64,000 nt of DNA from Lichtheimia corymbifera B2541 (lineage: Eukaryota; Mucoromycota; Mucoromycetes; Mucorales; Lichtheimiaceae), in NCBI GenBank assembly GCA_000697475.1, contig JNEU01000826.1, forward strand, positions 1 to 64,000. The letters run 5' to 3'. The notes under the pieces were generated by a model. The model did no database searches, was not told where the DNA came from, and was given only the letters and a program-made list of their open reading frames with translations. Made by a program: the position numbers and the translations under genes. This document shows positions 24,401 through 34,915 of the stretch, one piece after another. Numbering within the stretch: the stretch's first letter is position 1; every line of letters begins with the position of its first letter.

Positions 24401-26232
24401 GCATGATTGATTGGGAGAGACTCAACCCCTCATTTAGACCATGTATAAACCCGGATCCAAGATTCCTACCATTATTCGGGTAAGTGATATATGCTGCATT
24501 GGGTTAAGCTTCTCTGCTAACGTCGCTCTCCAAAGCACGCGCATGATTTCATGATTTCTTTCAAAGAGCTGGCCTATTCTCAAACCGGAGGAGACTTTGA
24601 CAGGATGAGTATCAAGAGTTTTCCAAAACTGGCCAAGATGCGAAATTTAGAGCTCTGCATTCCGACGCAAAAGGCCATGATACCAGCACTTCCCGAATCC
24701 GTTGAAACAGAAGATTACAACCCTTATGCGGAAGACTTGCCTCGAATTGATGGTATGAACACAAATGCCTTATCTCTCTCGCGCTTAAATGTTAATACTA
24801 TTGGATATAGGCTTCGTGGATCGAATTGATATCATGCGTTCTATGCAACGGCCCAAAAAGCTATCATTGATTGGCACAGATGGAAAAACATATGCATTTC
24901 TCTGCAAGACCAATGATGATTTACGAAAAGACGCACGGTTGATGGAATTCAGTCACATGATTAACCGGTTCCTGCGACATGATTCGGATGCACGTCAACG
25001 CGCCTTATGTAAGCTTGGCATGATTTATGCAAGCATCATGCAGGGATATTGACCATTTCTATTAATAGACATTCGTACGTTTGGTGTTATACCCTTGGGC
25101 GAGCAATGGGGTTTGATTGAATGGATTAACAATCTTTCACCGCTCAAGGTCGCTGTTGGTTCTATGCTGGCTAAAAATGGCATCGATATCAGAGTAAGTG
25201 GGATCAGGGAGGCTTTACTGGAATGATATGATGATGACCGTTGTTCTTTGTTAGCGAATACAACTTCTAGCTAAGACCCAGCTGGAAGCTGCAAGCACCG
25301 TTGAAGCCAAATACAAAGTCTTTGTCGACACTGTTCTTCCAAAGTAGGTATTCTTGACGATCGATGTAAATTTTCAATGACTCACGGCTCTTTGGTAGAT
25401 GTCCTCCTGTGTTCCATCGATGGTTTCTCAATGTATTTCCTGATCCAAATCAGTGGTTTGCGAGTCGCTGTCGCTACATCAAGACACTAGCTGTCATGTC
25501 GATCGTTGGCTATATTCTTGGGTAAGAAATGATCCTCCACTATGATCTCATCTCATCTCAATTCACCTATTTATCTATTAAGGTTGGGCGACCGTCATGC
25601 TGAAAACATCCTCTTTGATTCGAGCAATGGCGACTGTGTGCATGTGGATGTTAACATGTTGTTCGACAAGGGGCAACAGCTCAATGTTCCTGAAATTGTA
25701 CCTTTCCGATTGACACAGAATCTGGTAGATGGTATGGGGGTATTAGGATACGAAGGTAAAGTGAAGAGCAATATCTTCATGTGGAAGTGCATGGTCATTA
25801 ATCAGGGTATATAGGCATGTTCCGCAAGACCTGTGAAGTGACTCTTTCCGTGCTTCGACACAACAAGATCCAATTGCTCTCTGTGTTTGAAACGCTTCTT
25901 TATGATCCAATTGTGGAATGGAAACGCAAGCAAAATATCCAGGTAAGAAGAGTGGTAGGATCATTTCATTCTTGCCATGCTCATACAGGAGCACCTTAGG
26001 CGGAAGCGAAAAAGAAGATGAATGAGATCAGTCAAAAGATCAACGGCGCCAATGACCGGATTTCCCACGGCATGAGCATCAAGGAACAAGTTCAAATGCT
26101 TATATCCGAGGCTTCCGATAATACCAGGCTCGCTCAAATGTTTGTTGGTATGTGGACTTTACCTTTACCATCATGATCGATCGCTGATGTTTCCTATTCT
26201 TCACCTTTGTAGGATGGGCACCATTTATCTAG
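18426..26232 (+). CDS. MEC1: Checkpoint kinase ATR/Rad3/Mec1 (PIKK family)
   Basis: Serine/threonine kinase that signals replication stress and DNA damage. About 29 exons can be chained in phase from the ATG at 18426 to the stop at 26230-26232, giving roughly 2,050 residues, somewhat short of Rad3/Mec1 (~2,370-2,390). The N-terminal two thirds are helical repeats followed by a FAT domain (for example [20 protein letters not shown] near 23.3 kb). The kinase domain shows [14 protein letters not shown] (ATP-binding lysine), [13 protein letters not shown] (catalytic loop, interrupted by an intron) and [11 protein letters not shown] where ATR usually has HVDFN. The end is a FATC domain finishing [12 protein letters not shown], which is ATR-like rather than Tor- or Tra1-like. 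Introns at 23467-23522 and 23618-23682 both start GCAAGT (GC-AG). Small exon-edge errors are possible because the chain was built by hand. Confidence 0.93.
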
Positions 26233-26911
26233 CACATGTAAATAGATAGGAGACACCACCGTAACTACCCCGTTTGTACATTACTCATTAATAGAGAAAC
26301 TGGCTCTTTCTACATATAATCTAATCTGTGACTCGATCTGCAACTCGTATGTCAGTATCAGGATGTAGCTACCAGTAAACTAGAAATGCCGACTGAGGCT
26401 GTGTGCTGAAAACGAATGCTTATTTGAGTAACCAACGTGCCCATTTTTGGATGCGACTGAGTTGCAGTGCATGATTGACGACATTTAGTGAAAGTGCCGC
26501 ATCTCCAACATGTGCGCCAAAATCATTACTTTCCCCTGCACGTACAACATGAGACGTTGATTGTGTATGGTAGGGTAAAGATACTATCATGCTATTTATT
26601 TACAAAAGAAGAGGTAGGGGGATATAATACATGGAATTATTGGATCAGGAACTTTGGGTAGGATATTTCGAATCTACGGATGACATTTGTTGTTGTTTGT
26701 TGTCTTGATACCAGCTGCAAAACCATCGTTGAGCACGCTGTGGGTGGTTCAGGGATGGAGGGGTGGTGAGGCGAATCGCGCCGGAGGAAAGTGAGATCCT
26801 CACTGATTGAAAGTTTGCAGCAGAGATATGTGAGGAAAGTTTAATACACGAACGCGTAAAACAGATGGGTTACACTTACTCTCATTAGCACATTGATATT
26901 CATATTGGGGA
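26233..26911. other. Gene-poor stretch after ATR, with a decayed coding fragment
   Basis: 3' flank of the ATR gene. On the minus strand around 26390-26545 it contains a fragment resembling 34510-34650, listed separately. No intact gene is seen. Confidence 0.45.
26390..26545 (-). repeat. Diverged fragment related to 34510-34650
   Basis: Read on the minus strand, this piece and 34650-34510 share matching blocks: AATCATGC, GGTTACTCAAA, and a run ending in CAGTCGGCATTTC. Both can be read as VNHA-Q-x(n)-RLLK followed by a TxxQSAF-like end. Here a stop codon falls directly after RWLLK. This suggests remnants of one gene or element. The fragment lies just downstream of the broken gene on the same strand and may be its 3' end. 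Confidence 0.5.
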
Positions 26912-28300
26912 TCAACATGATGGCGCCGTTAGTTGGTTCGACAAGGGATTGCAAGCGCTTTGACCACGCAACTTTTGAATGAAGGTGTCTTCATTGACGT
27001 CAGGAGGCAAGAAATGCAACTCTATGGTAAAATCAGATGTTTGTGTGAAAGATTGCTATTGGCAATGCTTACGTTTCAGCTTATTCACAAACTCCACCTT
27101 GGTGGAAACCTTGCTGTTCGTCATGGCCCACTTGAACATGATGAGGAGATTGATGTAATGAATGTTTTCCATCATTGAGACCTTGGATTTGGCATGCAAT
27201 ATGTTACTTCCACCAGCTTTTGAAAATGAGACCAGGAGGGTGTCGAGGTCGTCCTGATGGCTCGGAGTAACAAGAAAAAATGTCGGCATGGTAGAGAACT
27301 GCGAAGATGCGATTGTGACCTCCGTTGTTGATCTGGGACACTCACGCAAAAGCTGTTCCAACCACGCCGATATGCCATTTGACTCTTTTGACGCAATTGA
27401 TTGCTGCACGCGATTGAAATTTGTCACCCCTGGCTGATCGGTCTTGATCAATTGTCTAATTCGTGGTTCCTGCAGCGTAATGTATAACATCGCAACCATA
27501 TCGTCTTTTGGCATTGTGCCTCTTGAAATGCATTGCATGCTGATAGAGGCCAGTCTTAAGCTTAATGAGGCTGCCTTGTTGCAGTGATGGGTGTGGTTGT
27601 TGTAGTTGGTTGCTGTGACAGGATAAAATCCTTTGGAGGCATAATAGCTGGAAACCAATGACCATCCCGATCAGCATTAAACTTGGTATGCTGCCGAATG
27701 GATCGAAATCAGACCAAGGGGCGGCACCTCGAGCGTTGTTGCAAGGGCATACAGCAGCATAACTTGGATATTCTCACGCCTTGTTTATCATTGTCGATGA
27801 TGCGGTCAAAGGAACCTTTTCCAGGCTGGAGCGTCGGGGCTGTAGCTGCCTTGGATATGTGTAAACGGGCACATGAGGCCATTTGCTTCTGCGATCGCCA
27901 GGTAGTCGTTGACGTGAGCGGATTCTCCAAAGCTTGGCTACAAAGATCGGTATTAGAAGAGGTTCGATTAGTTGTATAGCTAATTCAATTTACCTTTCCG
28001 ATGCTCTTTTCGGTATCGACCACAGAATTATCATACTGATGCCTCTTAATTTGCTCAACGACTTCTTTGTGAAATCCACCGGAATGTGTATGAAAGTATG
28101 AGAGACTTGTTGGACATGAGAAATGAATCCAGAAAGGCGTGTTCCGGCATATCAGGCCTGTGACACTTATGTCACCTACAAAGGAGCCTATCAGACTACG
28201 GCATCCTTTTAATATAAAATGATAATTATACCTACCACAAAGGGTTCAACAAGGAACAAAGCCAGATGTCATTAGGCACCAATGAGCACTTCAAGTGGTA
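26912..28300 (-). pseudogene. Broken multi-exon gene of unknown family
   Basis: A coding-like frame can be followed on the minus strand from ~28190 to 26912. It begins with a segment reading SFVGDISVTGLICRNTPFWI and a spliceable junction near 28003/27951 (GTAAAT...TTTGTAG). It continues with FGESAHVNDYLAIAEANG, VMLLYALATTLEVPPLG and a ~195-codon open stretch below 27658. Between these blocks the same frame meets several stops (TGA, TGA TAA, TAA, TGA between ~27815 and ~27675) that no normal-length intron removes cleanly. Near 26945 a one-base frame change would join KLRG to LVEPTNGAIMLIP. Most stops could derive from CGA or CAA by a C-to-T change. I do not recognise the family. An alternative is an intact gene with unusual introns. 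Confidence 0.5.
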
Positions 28301-29499
28301 AAGCAATGATATGAGCTATAGGTGAAAACAAAAAAAAGATCAATGCATGAGTACCTTCATTTGAGGGATCACATAAAGCCTATCCCTGAGACTTACCAGA
28401 GGCCATCGGTTGATCATGGTATGCATACAAGTAGAAAGAAAGGATGTATGATAGTGTTGATGACAACAGCCTTGTTTATATGTGAGTGGGCGTGGGAGTC
28501 GCTATCATGATGGATCGAACTGATAAAGTGGTCAAGTCGAAGTGATGGAAAATCACAGCTGATAAATGGTGATGTTCTGATGATGATACATAAAGAAGAC
28601 CTATTCAATCCGTTATTAGTACACATACACAATAAACGCCTTTTTCATTGTTTTCACTGGACTTGCCTCTTGCATATGCACAAAGGACCGTTGTTGTTGT
28701 TGTTGTTGTTGTTGCTGGTTGCTGGAAATGGAAAGCCGTGGTGTAGTGTTGTCAAGCCGAAGCAAAAAGCCAAATAAGCCAACGTCTTGCAATCGAAACT
28801 TGACGTCTATACATACAAGCTAACACTCAATGGAACACGTTCTCCTGCTACATTGGGGCCTTGAATGTACCTGCTTGCACCAAGCGTGGAGCGCCATGAC
28901 AACGAAACACAGAGCAACGACATGACGTTGTATAGCAACCACCTCCTCCACGCTCCCTGCTTATGAATATTAATACACGACCAACAAGAGCATACCATAT
29001 AATGCATTACCTTGACGCGATTGGACGCCGTGAATGGGGGTTGTTAAAAGGAGAGGGAGAAAAAGAAGTCAGGGCTGGAGAACCCATTTTTGTATCATGA
29101 TACAAATGGAAATTGTATCACAAGCCTATCTCTTTGTATCATTATACAGCTCACTCTGCACGACGACAAACATGAGAAATATTACAACCGACACAATGGT
29201 TATGATCGTCTTGAAGACCGTGTAGCTCCTAAAGTATTCTTTATACAGAACCACACACCTTCTTGTTGGTGAGCTGCCTACATGTTGGATTTCTAGACTG
29301 AACTCATTCACTCACTCCACACATGCCATTGTCATCAACATCATCATATATATAGATAATACTACATGTAAATAAATTAAATCATCATCACATACAGCAG
29401 TCGTTTTACATCATCTGATCCAGCGACAACCACTCCCTTACTAGCCACCTGGCGCCCCCCCCCAAGGCATGACCCTTTTTCTTATCCAAGCCGATCCTA
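28301..29499. other. Gene-poor stretch
   Basis: No gene is supported. It contains a (TTG)n microsatellite at about 28690-28715 and short open frames without recognisable domains. A C run lies near 29457. Confidence 0.45.
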
Positions 29500-30560
29500 A
29501 GCAACATTTTCCCTAATATGCTTTCACACAAAATACTTTCGAATGCACTGATCATTCTTGGCCTAATAACCATACCATGCTTACCTACGACAATTTTCAG
29601 CATACGATACCATCATAATAAGCATTGTCTTATAGAGAAGCCTTATTACTATCACAAGGAAACTTGAAGATAGACAACATCATCATCATCACCACACTCA
29701 TCTGTTCACACAAGATACTGCTGAATTCACTGATCATTTTTTATCTATCGCCATACCATTGCTAACGCGAAAAATTCCATGTAGGCCATCATAGGTGGTC
29801 CTGACTATCGGGAGCGGATCAATCATGCACTCTCCACCAATAAAATTGGCCTTTCAACTCCTGTCCTGGGCTTTGTGACACATACAAATCCCTCTGTATC
29901 TTCGGCTCTATTAGGCTCAAGCTACTTGACAATGAACAAAGACCACCTTTAATATAGTATCATTCTTCAGCATATGTAAAAATATAAATATGTTCATATC
30001 TCAAGGTTTTACAATGAAACGCGGGGTCTTTAATAGAGCAAAGTTGCTCGTCGTGGCCGAGTGCACCTTGGGTGCAAATTTCACGACCCAGGTCGCTGAT
30101 CCTAGTTTCCGTAATGTTCGTCGTCGAAAAAAAATCAGGAGGTCGACCGCTGGATCCACTTTGACTGGTTGACATTGTAAAAACGGGGACTGGCAACCAC
30201 GATCGTGAAACTTCTCTACAAGATGCTTTCGGCCCCGACGAGCAACTTTGCTGTATGAAAGAGCCCACGTTTTATTGTAAAGTTTTGAGATATGACTGTC
30301 TTTATGATTTCTTTATGCATGCTGTATGACAAGTGGTCTTTGTTCATTGTTAAATAGCTTGACCCTGATAGTACAAAAGATGCAAAGGGACTCGTAATAA
30401 AACTAATAGGGGAAGGTTTGAAGGGTTCTTATTGGTGGAGAGTGCATGATAGACGATCCCTAAATAGTAAGGTCTGCCTATGATGGTGTGGTTAACAAGC
30501 ATAAATGATCAGTGCATCCAAGACTATGAGCGGTAATGGTATTGTTTGTCTCTAGGGTTC
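29500..30560. repeat. Imperfect inverted repeat built of island subrepeats
   Basis: The clearest arms are 29925-30080 and 30220-30362. They share GTCTTTGTTCATTGT-like, GACGAGCAACTTTGCT-like and ATTGTAAA blocks in opposite orientation. Weaker pairing extends outward through TATTGGTGGAGAGTGCATGAT (30433-30453, with its complement near 29830) and CCTATGATGG / CCATCATAGG. On the left side a ~185-bp direct duplication is visible (CACACAAAATACT near 29525 and CACACAAGATACT near 29708, each followed by CACTGATCATT). The units match those in the arms of the larger palindrome at 31.5-33.9 kb. No coding sequence is recognisable. Confidence 0.7.
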
Positions 30561-30964
30561 GTTCTCATATAAGGTTATACATAAAAGGTGGATCATGCTG
30601 ATAGGACTGTTGTCATAGGTAAGCATTATGATCTGTAATACTTGTGCCACAGAGCTCATCTTTCTTATCCGTAATGATTTAATTACAATGGATCAAGCTT
30701 CCGTAACAAGCAGTGTTGTTGGGTACCATTACTATGGGTTTATTAACATTGAAACTACAGGCGTCTATTTAAACATGTATACAATCAGTTATTAGCACTA
30801 CCCATCGTCTAATGAGCATATGAAAAATGAAGCTTTAATGAATGTAATATGACAGAAGGAACAAGAGCGTCTCTATACAATGACGTGGGTTTAATCCAAT
30901 CTCCCCTTCCGGCCTTCAAATTTCTATACTTCCTTTCCCTCCAGATGCCAACCAGTGGATCACA
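30561..30964. other. Spacer between repeats
   Basis: AT-rich sequence between the smaller inverted repeat and repeat copy B. No gene or recognisable repeat. Confidence 0.4.
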
Positions 30965-31928
30965 GAGAATCAGCAGGTGTCATTGTGTCATTGTATTCTT
31001 GGTTGCTGCCGTCATAGCATCTTCATCCATGATTGTTAAAGTAGCTGTTGCATGCATTGACTTGGATATTGCAATATCATCCATGGTGGTAAATCCTCTC
31101 TTGTCAAAGATATAAGCCCTCCTTTCCATGCTATCCAATTCATCCAATTCATCCAATCCATCATCATCCTCAGCCGTATCCACGTGTTCGTTACTGCTGA
31201 CGACGCGCCAAGTAGCCAAAGCAACATTCCAGGATTCCACATTACTGCACTTAATTGCATCCATCCATTCATCCATAACCGTTGCGAGTCCAATAAGAAA
31301 GAGCCTCTGTGATCGCTGCTGATATGCTTCCTTTTCCATCCGAGTGTTGGTCTCTCTCTTTCTTGGTCATTTTCAGTGCAGCTCAACAAGGCGAAGAGGA
31401 TACTTGATAGCTGATATGCGACCATTCATTAGAAGGCGTATGCATCATTGCAAGTTGCCACACGTAAATAAAGCTGCTTTTATACAATGGCTATCAGCTA
31501 CCCACATGAAGAGGCCGCAAGCAACTCGAGACAATGGAGACCTTGCTAATGGCAGCTGCTGTTACGAGATGGTTGTGGCAGAGGAGCGTGTTGTAGTAGG
31601 AGAGTGACAAGATTGTGAGCACTGCTTGAGACAATAAAGTCATTGCTAATAGTAACTGCTGGAATGAATGCTGTTCGTTTGATTGTGGCATTGGAGTGTG
31701 CAAGACAGTGCGTGCTTTCAAGAAAGGCGTGTGTTGAAGTGGGGTGCACACGCCATGAGCTTGCCATTCAGTCAAAGACAATCGGATCAAGATATTCGTA
31801 GCATTTACATGGTGGATTGGAAGCAAGGCAATCGTTTGCAGATGGTGGTTGTACTTGAATGGGGGCAACAGTTGAGAATGGGAGAAGGAAGAGGCAAGAA
31901 ATTAAATAGGTCAGGCACCGTTCGACAG
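30965..31928 (-). repeat. Dispersed repeat, copy B (inverted relative to copy A)
   Basis: Read on the minus strand, this aligns with 1-845 from the CAACTGTTG landmark through the AAGGAAGCATA(C/T)CAGCAGCG block to the shared end GATGAAGATGCT...GGCAGCAACCAAG. It differs by many substitutions and small indels, including an expanded GGATGAATT triplet-like run (~31130). Its 5' half also pairs with copy C, forming the outer part of the large palindrome. Short open frames are present, but no intact protein is conserved between copies. Confidence 0.75.
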
Positions 31929-31929
31929 A

Positions 31930-32646
31930 TGCATGCACACTATAAATTACTCCACGACCTTGATTGCCTCTCTCCAACCTGAAACTTTCATACAAGATGC
32001 TCTTGGTCATGCTGAACAACTTTGTCTTAATAAGGGAACCCACACTTCATTTGAAAATTTCGAAAGGGAGAGCATAATGTGGGATTTACTATGACGGATG
32101 AAAATTGGGAAAGCGCCGGATTTATGAAAAAGTCGATTAGTATATAGTTTCTTGGGATTCCCCATTTCGCACTTGAAACTTGGTCAGATGGTTCTCTGGG
32201 ACATGCTGATCAACTCCATTCATTTAAAAGCCGTATGCTTCATTATGAACATTTTGAATGCCGGCCAGCCCAAAAGTAGGATAAAGTAGGGTCGGCGCTC
32301 CTGTTCCCCGAGATTGCCCACCTCGAACATGAAACTCACACACAACACCCTTTCGACCACGCCGAGCAATTTCGTTCTCATAAAGTCCCCAGAGTTCATT
32401 ATGAAAATATTGAATGTGGGAGAGACGATGAAGGGATGGTAACATAAATAGGGTGTACGGCCGTGCGCGCCGATATTACCCATCGCGACCCCGAAACTTG
32501 GACAGGAGGTCCTCTCGGGCATGCTGATCAACATCGTTCTCATAAAGCCTCTACACATCATTATGGAGATTTAGAGATACAGGCACCTTTATGTTATACA
32601 TATGCTGTAAGTGTGATGGTATATGACAAGTGGCCTTTGCTCATTC
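31930..32646. repeat. Left arm of large palindrome (foldback-like)
   Basis: The reverse complement of this arm matches 32714-33470 at roughly 80% or more by eye. Examples are CCTGAAACTTTCA-ACAAGATGC, ACCCACACTTCATTTGAAAAT, CCGGATT, and near the centre CAGGCACCTTTATGTT-(T)ACATATGCT. The arm contains about four diverged tandem units, each with a 'TTCATTATGAA' block and a 'GCTGATCAAC' block. With copies B and C outside it, the paired region is about 1.2 kb per side. No open frame of note. Confidence 0.75.
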
Positions 32647-32713
32647 TGGTACCTCGACTCTCATAGAGCGGAAGATGCAGACGGACTTCTTTGTGCAACA
32701 CAGCTCATTTGCA

Positions 32714-33470
32714 TGATACTTCACAATGAACAAACACCACTTTCCATATAGCATCACGCTTAAAGCATATGTAAAAACATAAAGGTGCCTGTTTCTACAA
32801 GTTTTCATAATGAAGTGTGGCGTCTTTATGAGAGCAAAGTTGATCAGCATGGCCGAGAGGCCCTTCTGACAAAGTTTCATATTCGAGATCACCAATATCG
32901 GCGGGCCCGGTCCGTACATCTTATCTATGTTTCCGTCCATACATCCGGGCGCTGCCAACCAAAACTTCATAATGAAGTGTGGCATCTATATGAGAACGAA
33001 ATTGCTCGTCGTGATCGAAAGTACCTCGCATGAAAGTTTCAGGCTCGAGATAGCCAATCTCAGGCTCAGGGAGCGTCCAACCTACTTTGCCCTAAATTTG
33101 GGACGCCCCGCATTCAAAACATTTACAATGATGCATACGGTTTTTAAATGAATGGAGTTGATCAGCATATCTCAGCGAACCTGCTTACCAAGTTTCAGGT
33201 TCGAAATGGGGGATCCCAAGGTAATACATACTAAATGACATTTCAATGAATCCGGCGCGTACCCGATTTCCGACCATCTATAGTAAACCCCACGTTATAC
33301 CCTCCCATTCAAAATTTTCAAATGAAGTGTGGGTTCTTCACTAATACAAAGTTGATCAGCATTACCAAGTGCATCTTGTGTGAAAGTTTCAGGTTCGAGA
33401 GAGGCAGTCAAGGTCATGGACTAATTTATAGTCGTGTGCATGGATATGTCTGACTGTGCCTGGCCTATTT
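32714..33470. repeat. Right arm of large palindrome (foldback-like)
   Basis: Partner of 31930-32646 in reverse orientation, separated by only about 67 bases. Four diverged tandem units start near 32808, 32964, 33119 and 33322. Each has a TTCATAATGAAGTGTGG-like start, an AAAGTTGATCAGCAT-like middle (or its AAATTGCTCGTCGT variant) and a GAAAGTTTCAGGTTCGAGAT-like end. Related units occur at 30000-30080. No protein-coding sequence recognised. Confidence 0.75.
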
Positions 33471-33471
33471 A

Positions 33472-33885
33472 ATTTCCACCTCTTCCCACTCCTTGCTTCT
33501 TGCCTCTTCTTCCCATTCTCAACTGTTGCGCCATTCAAGTACAACCACCACCTGCGAACGATTGTCCTGCTTCAACCCATCATGTTAATCTTAAGAGTGC
33601 CTTGATCCGAAAGCCTTTTGACTGAATGGCAAGGTCATGGCGTGTACACCCCACTACAGCACCCTCGTTCCTTGGCAAGCACGTTCTGTTGTACACTCTT
33701 CTGCCGCAACCAATCGTTAACAGAACTCATCCAACAGTTGCCATCAGCAAGTTCTTCACTCCATTGTCTCCAACAGTGCTCTTTACTTGCAGCAACTTGT
33801 CTTACAGCCTTTTCACGTGAACAGCAGATAGCCGTCATATAGAAGCAGCTTTATTTACGTGTAGCAACTTGTCTCAATATATAGA
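33472..33885 (+). repeat. Dispersed repeat, copy C (partial)
   Basis: Matches copy A from its start to about base 390 (CAACTGTTG, CACCTGCGAACGATTGTCCTGC, TTTTCACGTGAACAGCA, AAGCAGCTTTATTTACGTGT) and then stops. The downstream part seen in copies A and B is missing. It is followed at once by a hexanucleotide microsatellite. Confidence 0.8.
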
Positions 33886-33900
33886 CCTCTTCTTACGTTG

Positions 33901-33990
33901 GATATGATGTTGGATATAGTGTTGGATATGAATATGAATATGGATATGGATATGGATATGGATATGGATGTGGATGTGGATATTGATTTG
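33901..33990. repeat. Hexanucleotide microsatellite (GGATAT-like)n
   Basis: Interrupted tandem run of GGATAT/GGATGT directly after the truncated end of repeat copy C. Confidence 0.9.
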
Positions 33991-34915
33991 GTACGTGGGA
34001 TGGAAGGATCTGGATATATACAATGCGACTTTGTTCTTTGGTAACAATTGTCGACTTGATCTTGATGCTTGATGCTATCATCTTGAACGATTGCAGCATG
34101 CAATTACGTGCTTTACACATTCTTTCATGGCAGCTACCCTGATCATCACTTGTGCGACCTGTCAACTATGTACAACCATCTTCATCCAACTACATATTTT
34201 GATCGCCACTACGCATCAAGTCCCACTTCACGTTCACCCATTCACCTTTATCCAAAGGATAGAAGCTTTACAAATCGATGTACCTCCCACTTTAGAGCAA
34301 TTGGTTGTGCCTCTCAGTATATCTCTTGTTAATGATGGTGGATTACAGGGTCACTTTAGGATTAAGTCATTTGTTGTCGACGATATCACGAACGAATGCT
34401 TGATATTCCTCGGTTGGCTCCTGATCGGCCTTAGTCATGTATGTAGTCATTGACTTGATGTTATCTGAGTCAAAAGCTCTTTGTTCAATGTGCCAGGCTA
34501 CTTTGATCAATGAATCGGAAATGCCGACTGGCTCTTTGTGTTGAGAACCAACGCCTGTTTGAGTAACCTTCATGCCTTTTTTGGTTGCTGCTGTTGCTGT
34601 ATTGCATGATTGACCAACATTTGGGGGACAAGTGCTTCTTCCTCGGACCACACCCAGAATACTCATGCATGATGCCCATCACCTTTTATGTACGGGTCAG
34701 CCAGGGACATGCATCAAACAATGCTATACACATTGCTGCAGTCATGCTCTCAGTCGTTATATATAATACACCCTTTACCATAGCACGTTGTCTTTCTTCC
34801 ATGAAAACATTAATAAACGAGATCACCCGCTTTATCATGATAAAAACAAAATGTGTGTGTGCGTGAATGTGATATACAAATTGTTGTTGCGGAGAGGGGA
34901 TTCTTGCCATCGAGA
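33991..34915. other. Gene-poor flank of the repeat island
   Basis: No intact gene. On the minus strand, 34666-34367 contains a decayed coding-like fragment ending TEEYQAFVRDIVDNK; its upstream half corresponds to the piece at 26390-26545. The rest is AT-rich without recognisable features. Confidence 0.45.
34510..34650 (-). repeat. Diverged fragment related to 26390-26545
   Basis: Minus-strand sequence with the same ordered blocks as 26545-26390 (AATCATGCA, GGTTACTCAAA, CAGTCGGCATTTC) but with a CAGCAACAGCAGCAACC insertion. The frame giving VNHAIQ...RLLKQALVL contains a stop, whereas a second frame is open to 34367. It looks like a pseudogene or repeat remnant. Confidence 0.5.

Noticed and set aside
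27711..27846. Short intron to remove the in-frame stops in the broken gene near 27.8 kb
   Set aside because: The only in-phase option is about 36 bp with a poor donor (GTTCC), below the size of any other intron seen here, and it would not remove the later stops.
33901..33990. GGATAT run as a telomere-like or CRISPR-like array
   Set aside because: An interrupted simple hexanucleotide repeat without spacers, and not a fungal telomere motif (TTAGGG).
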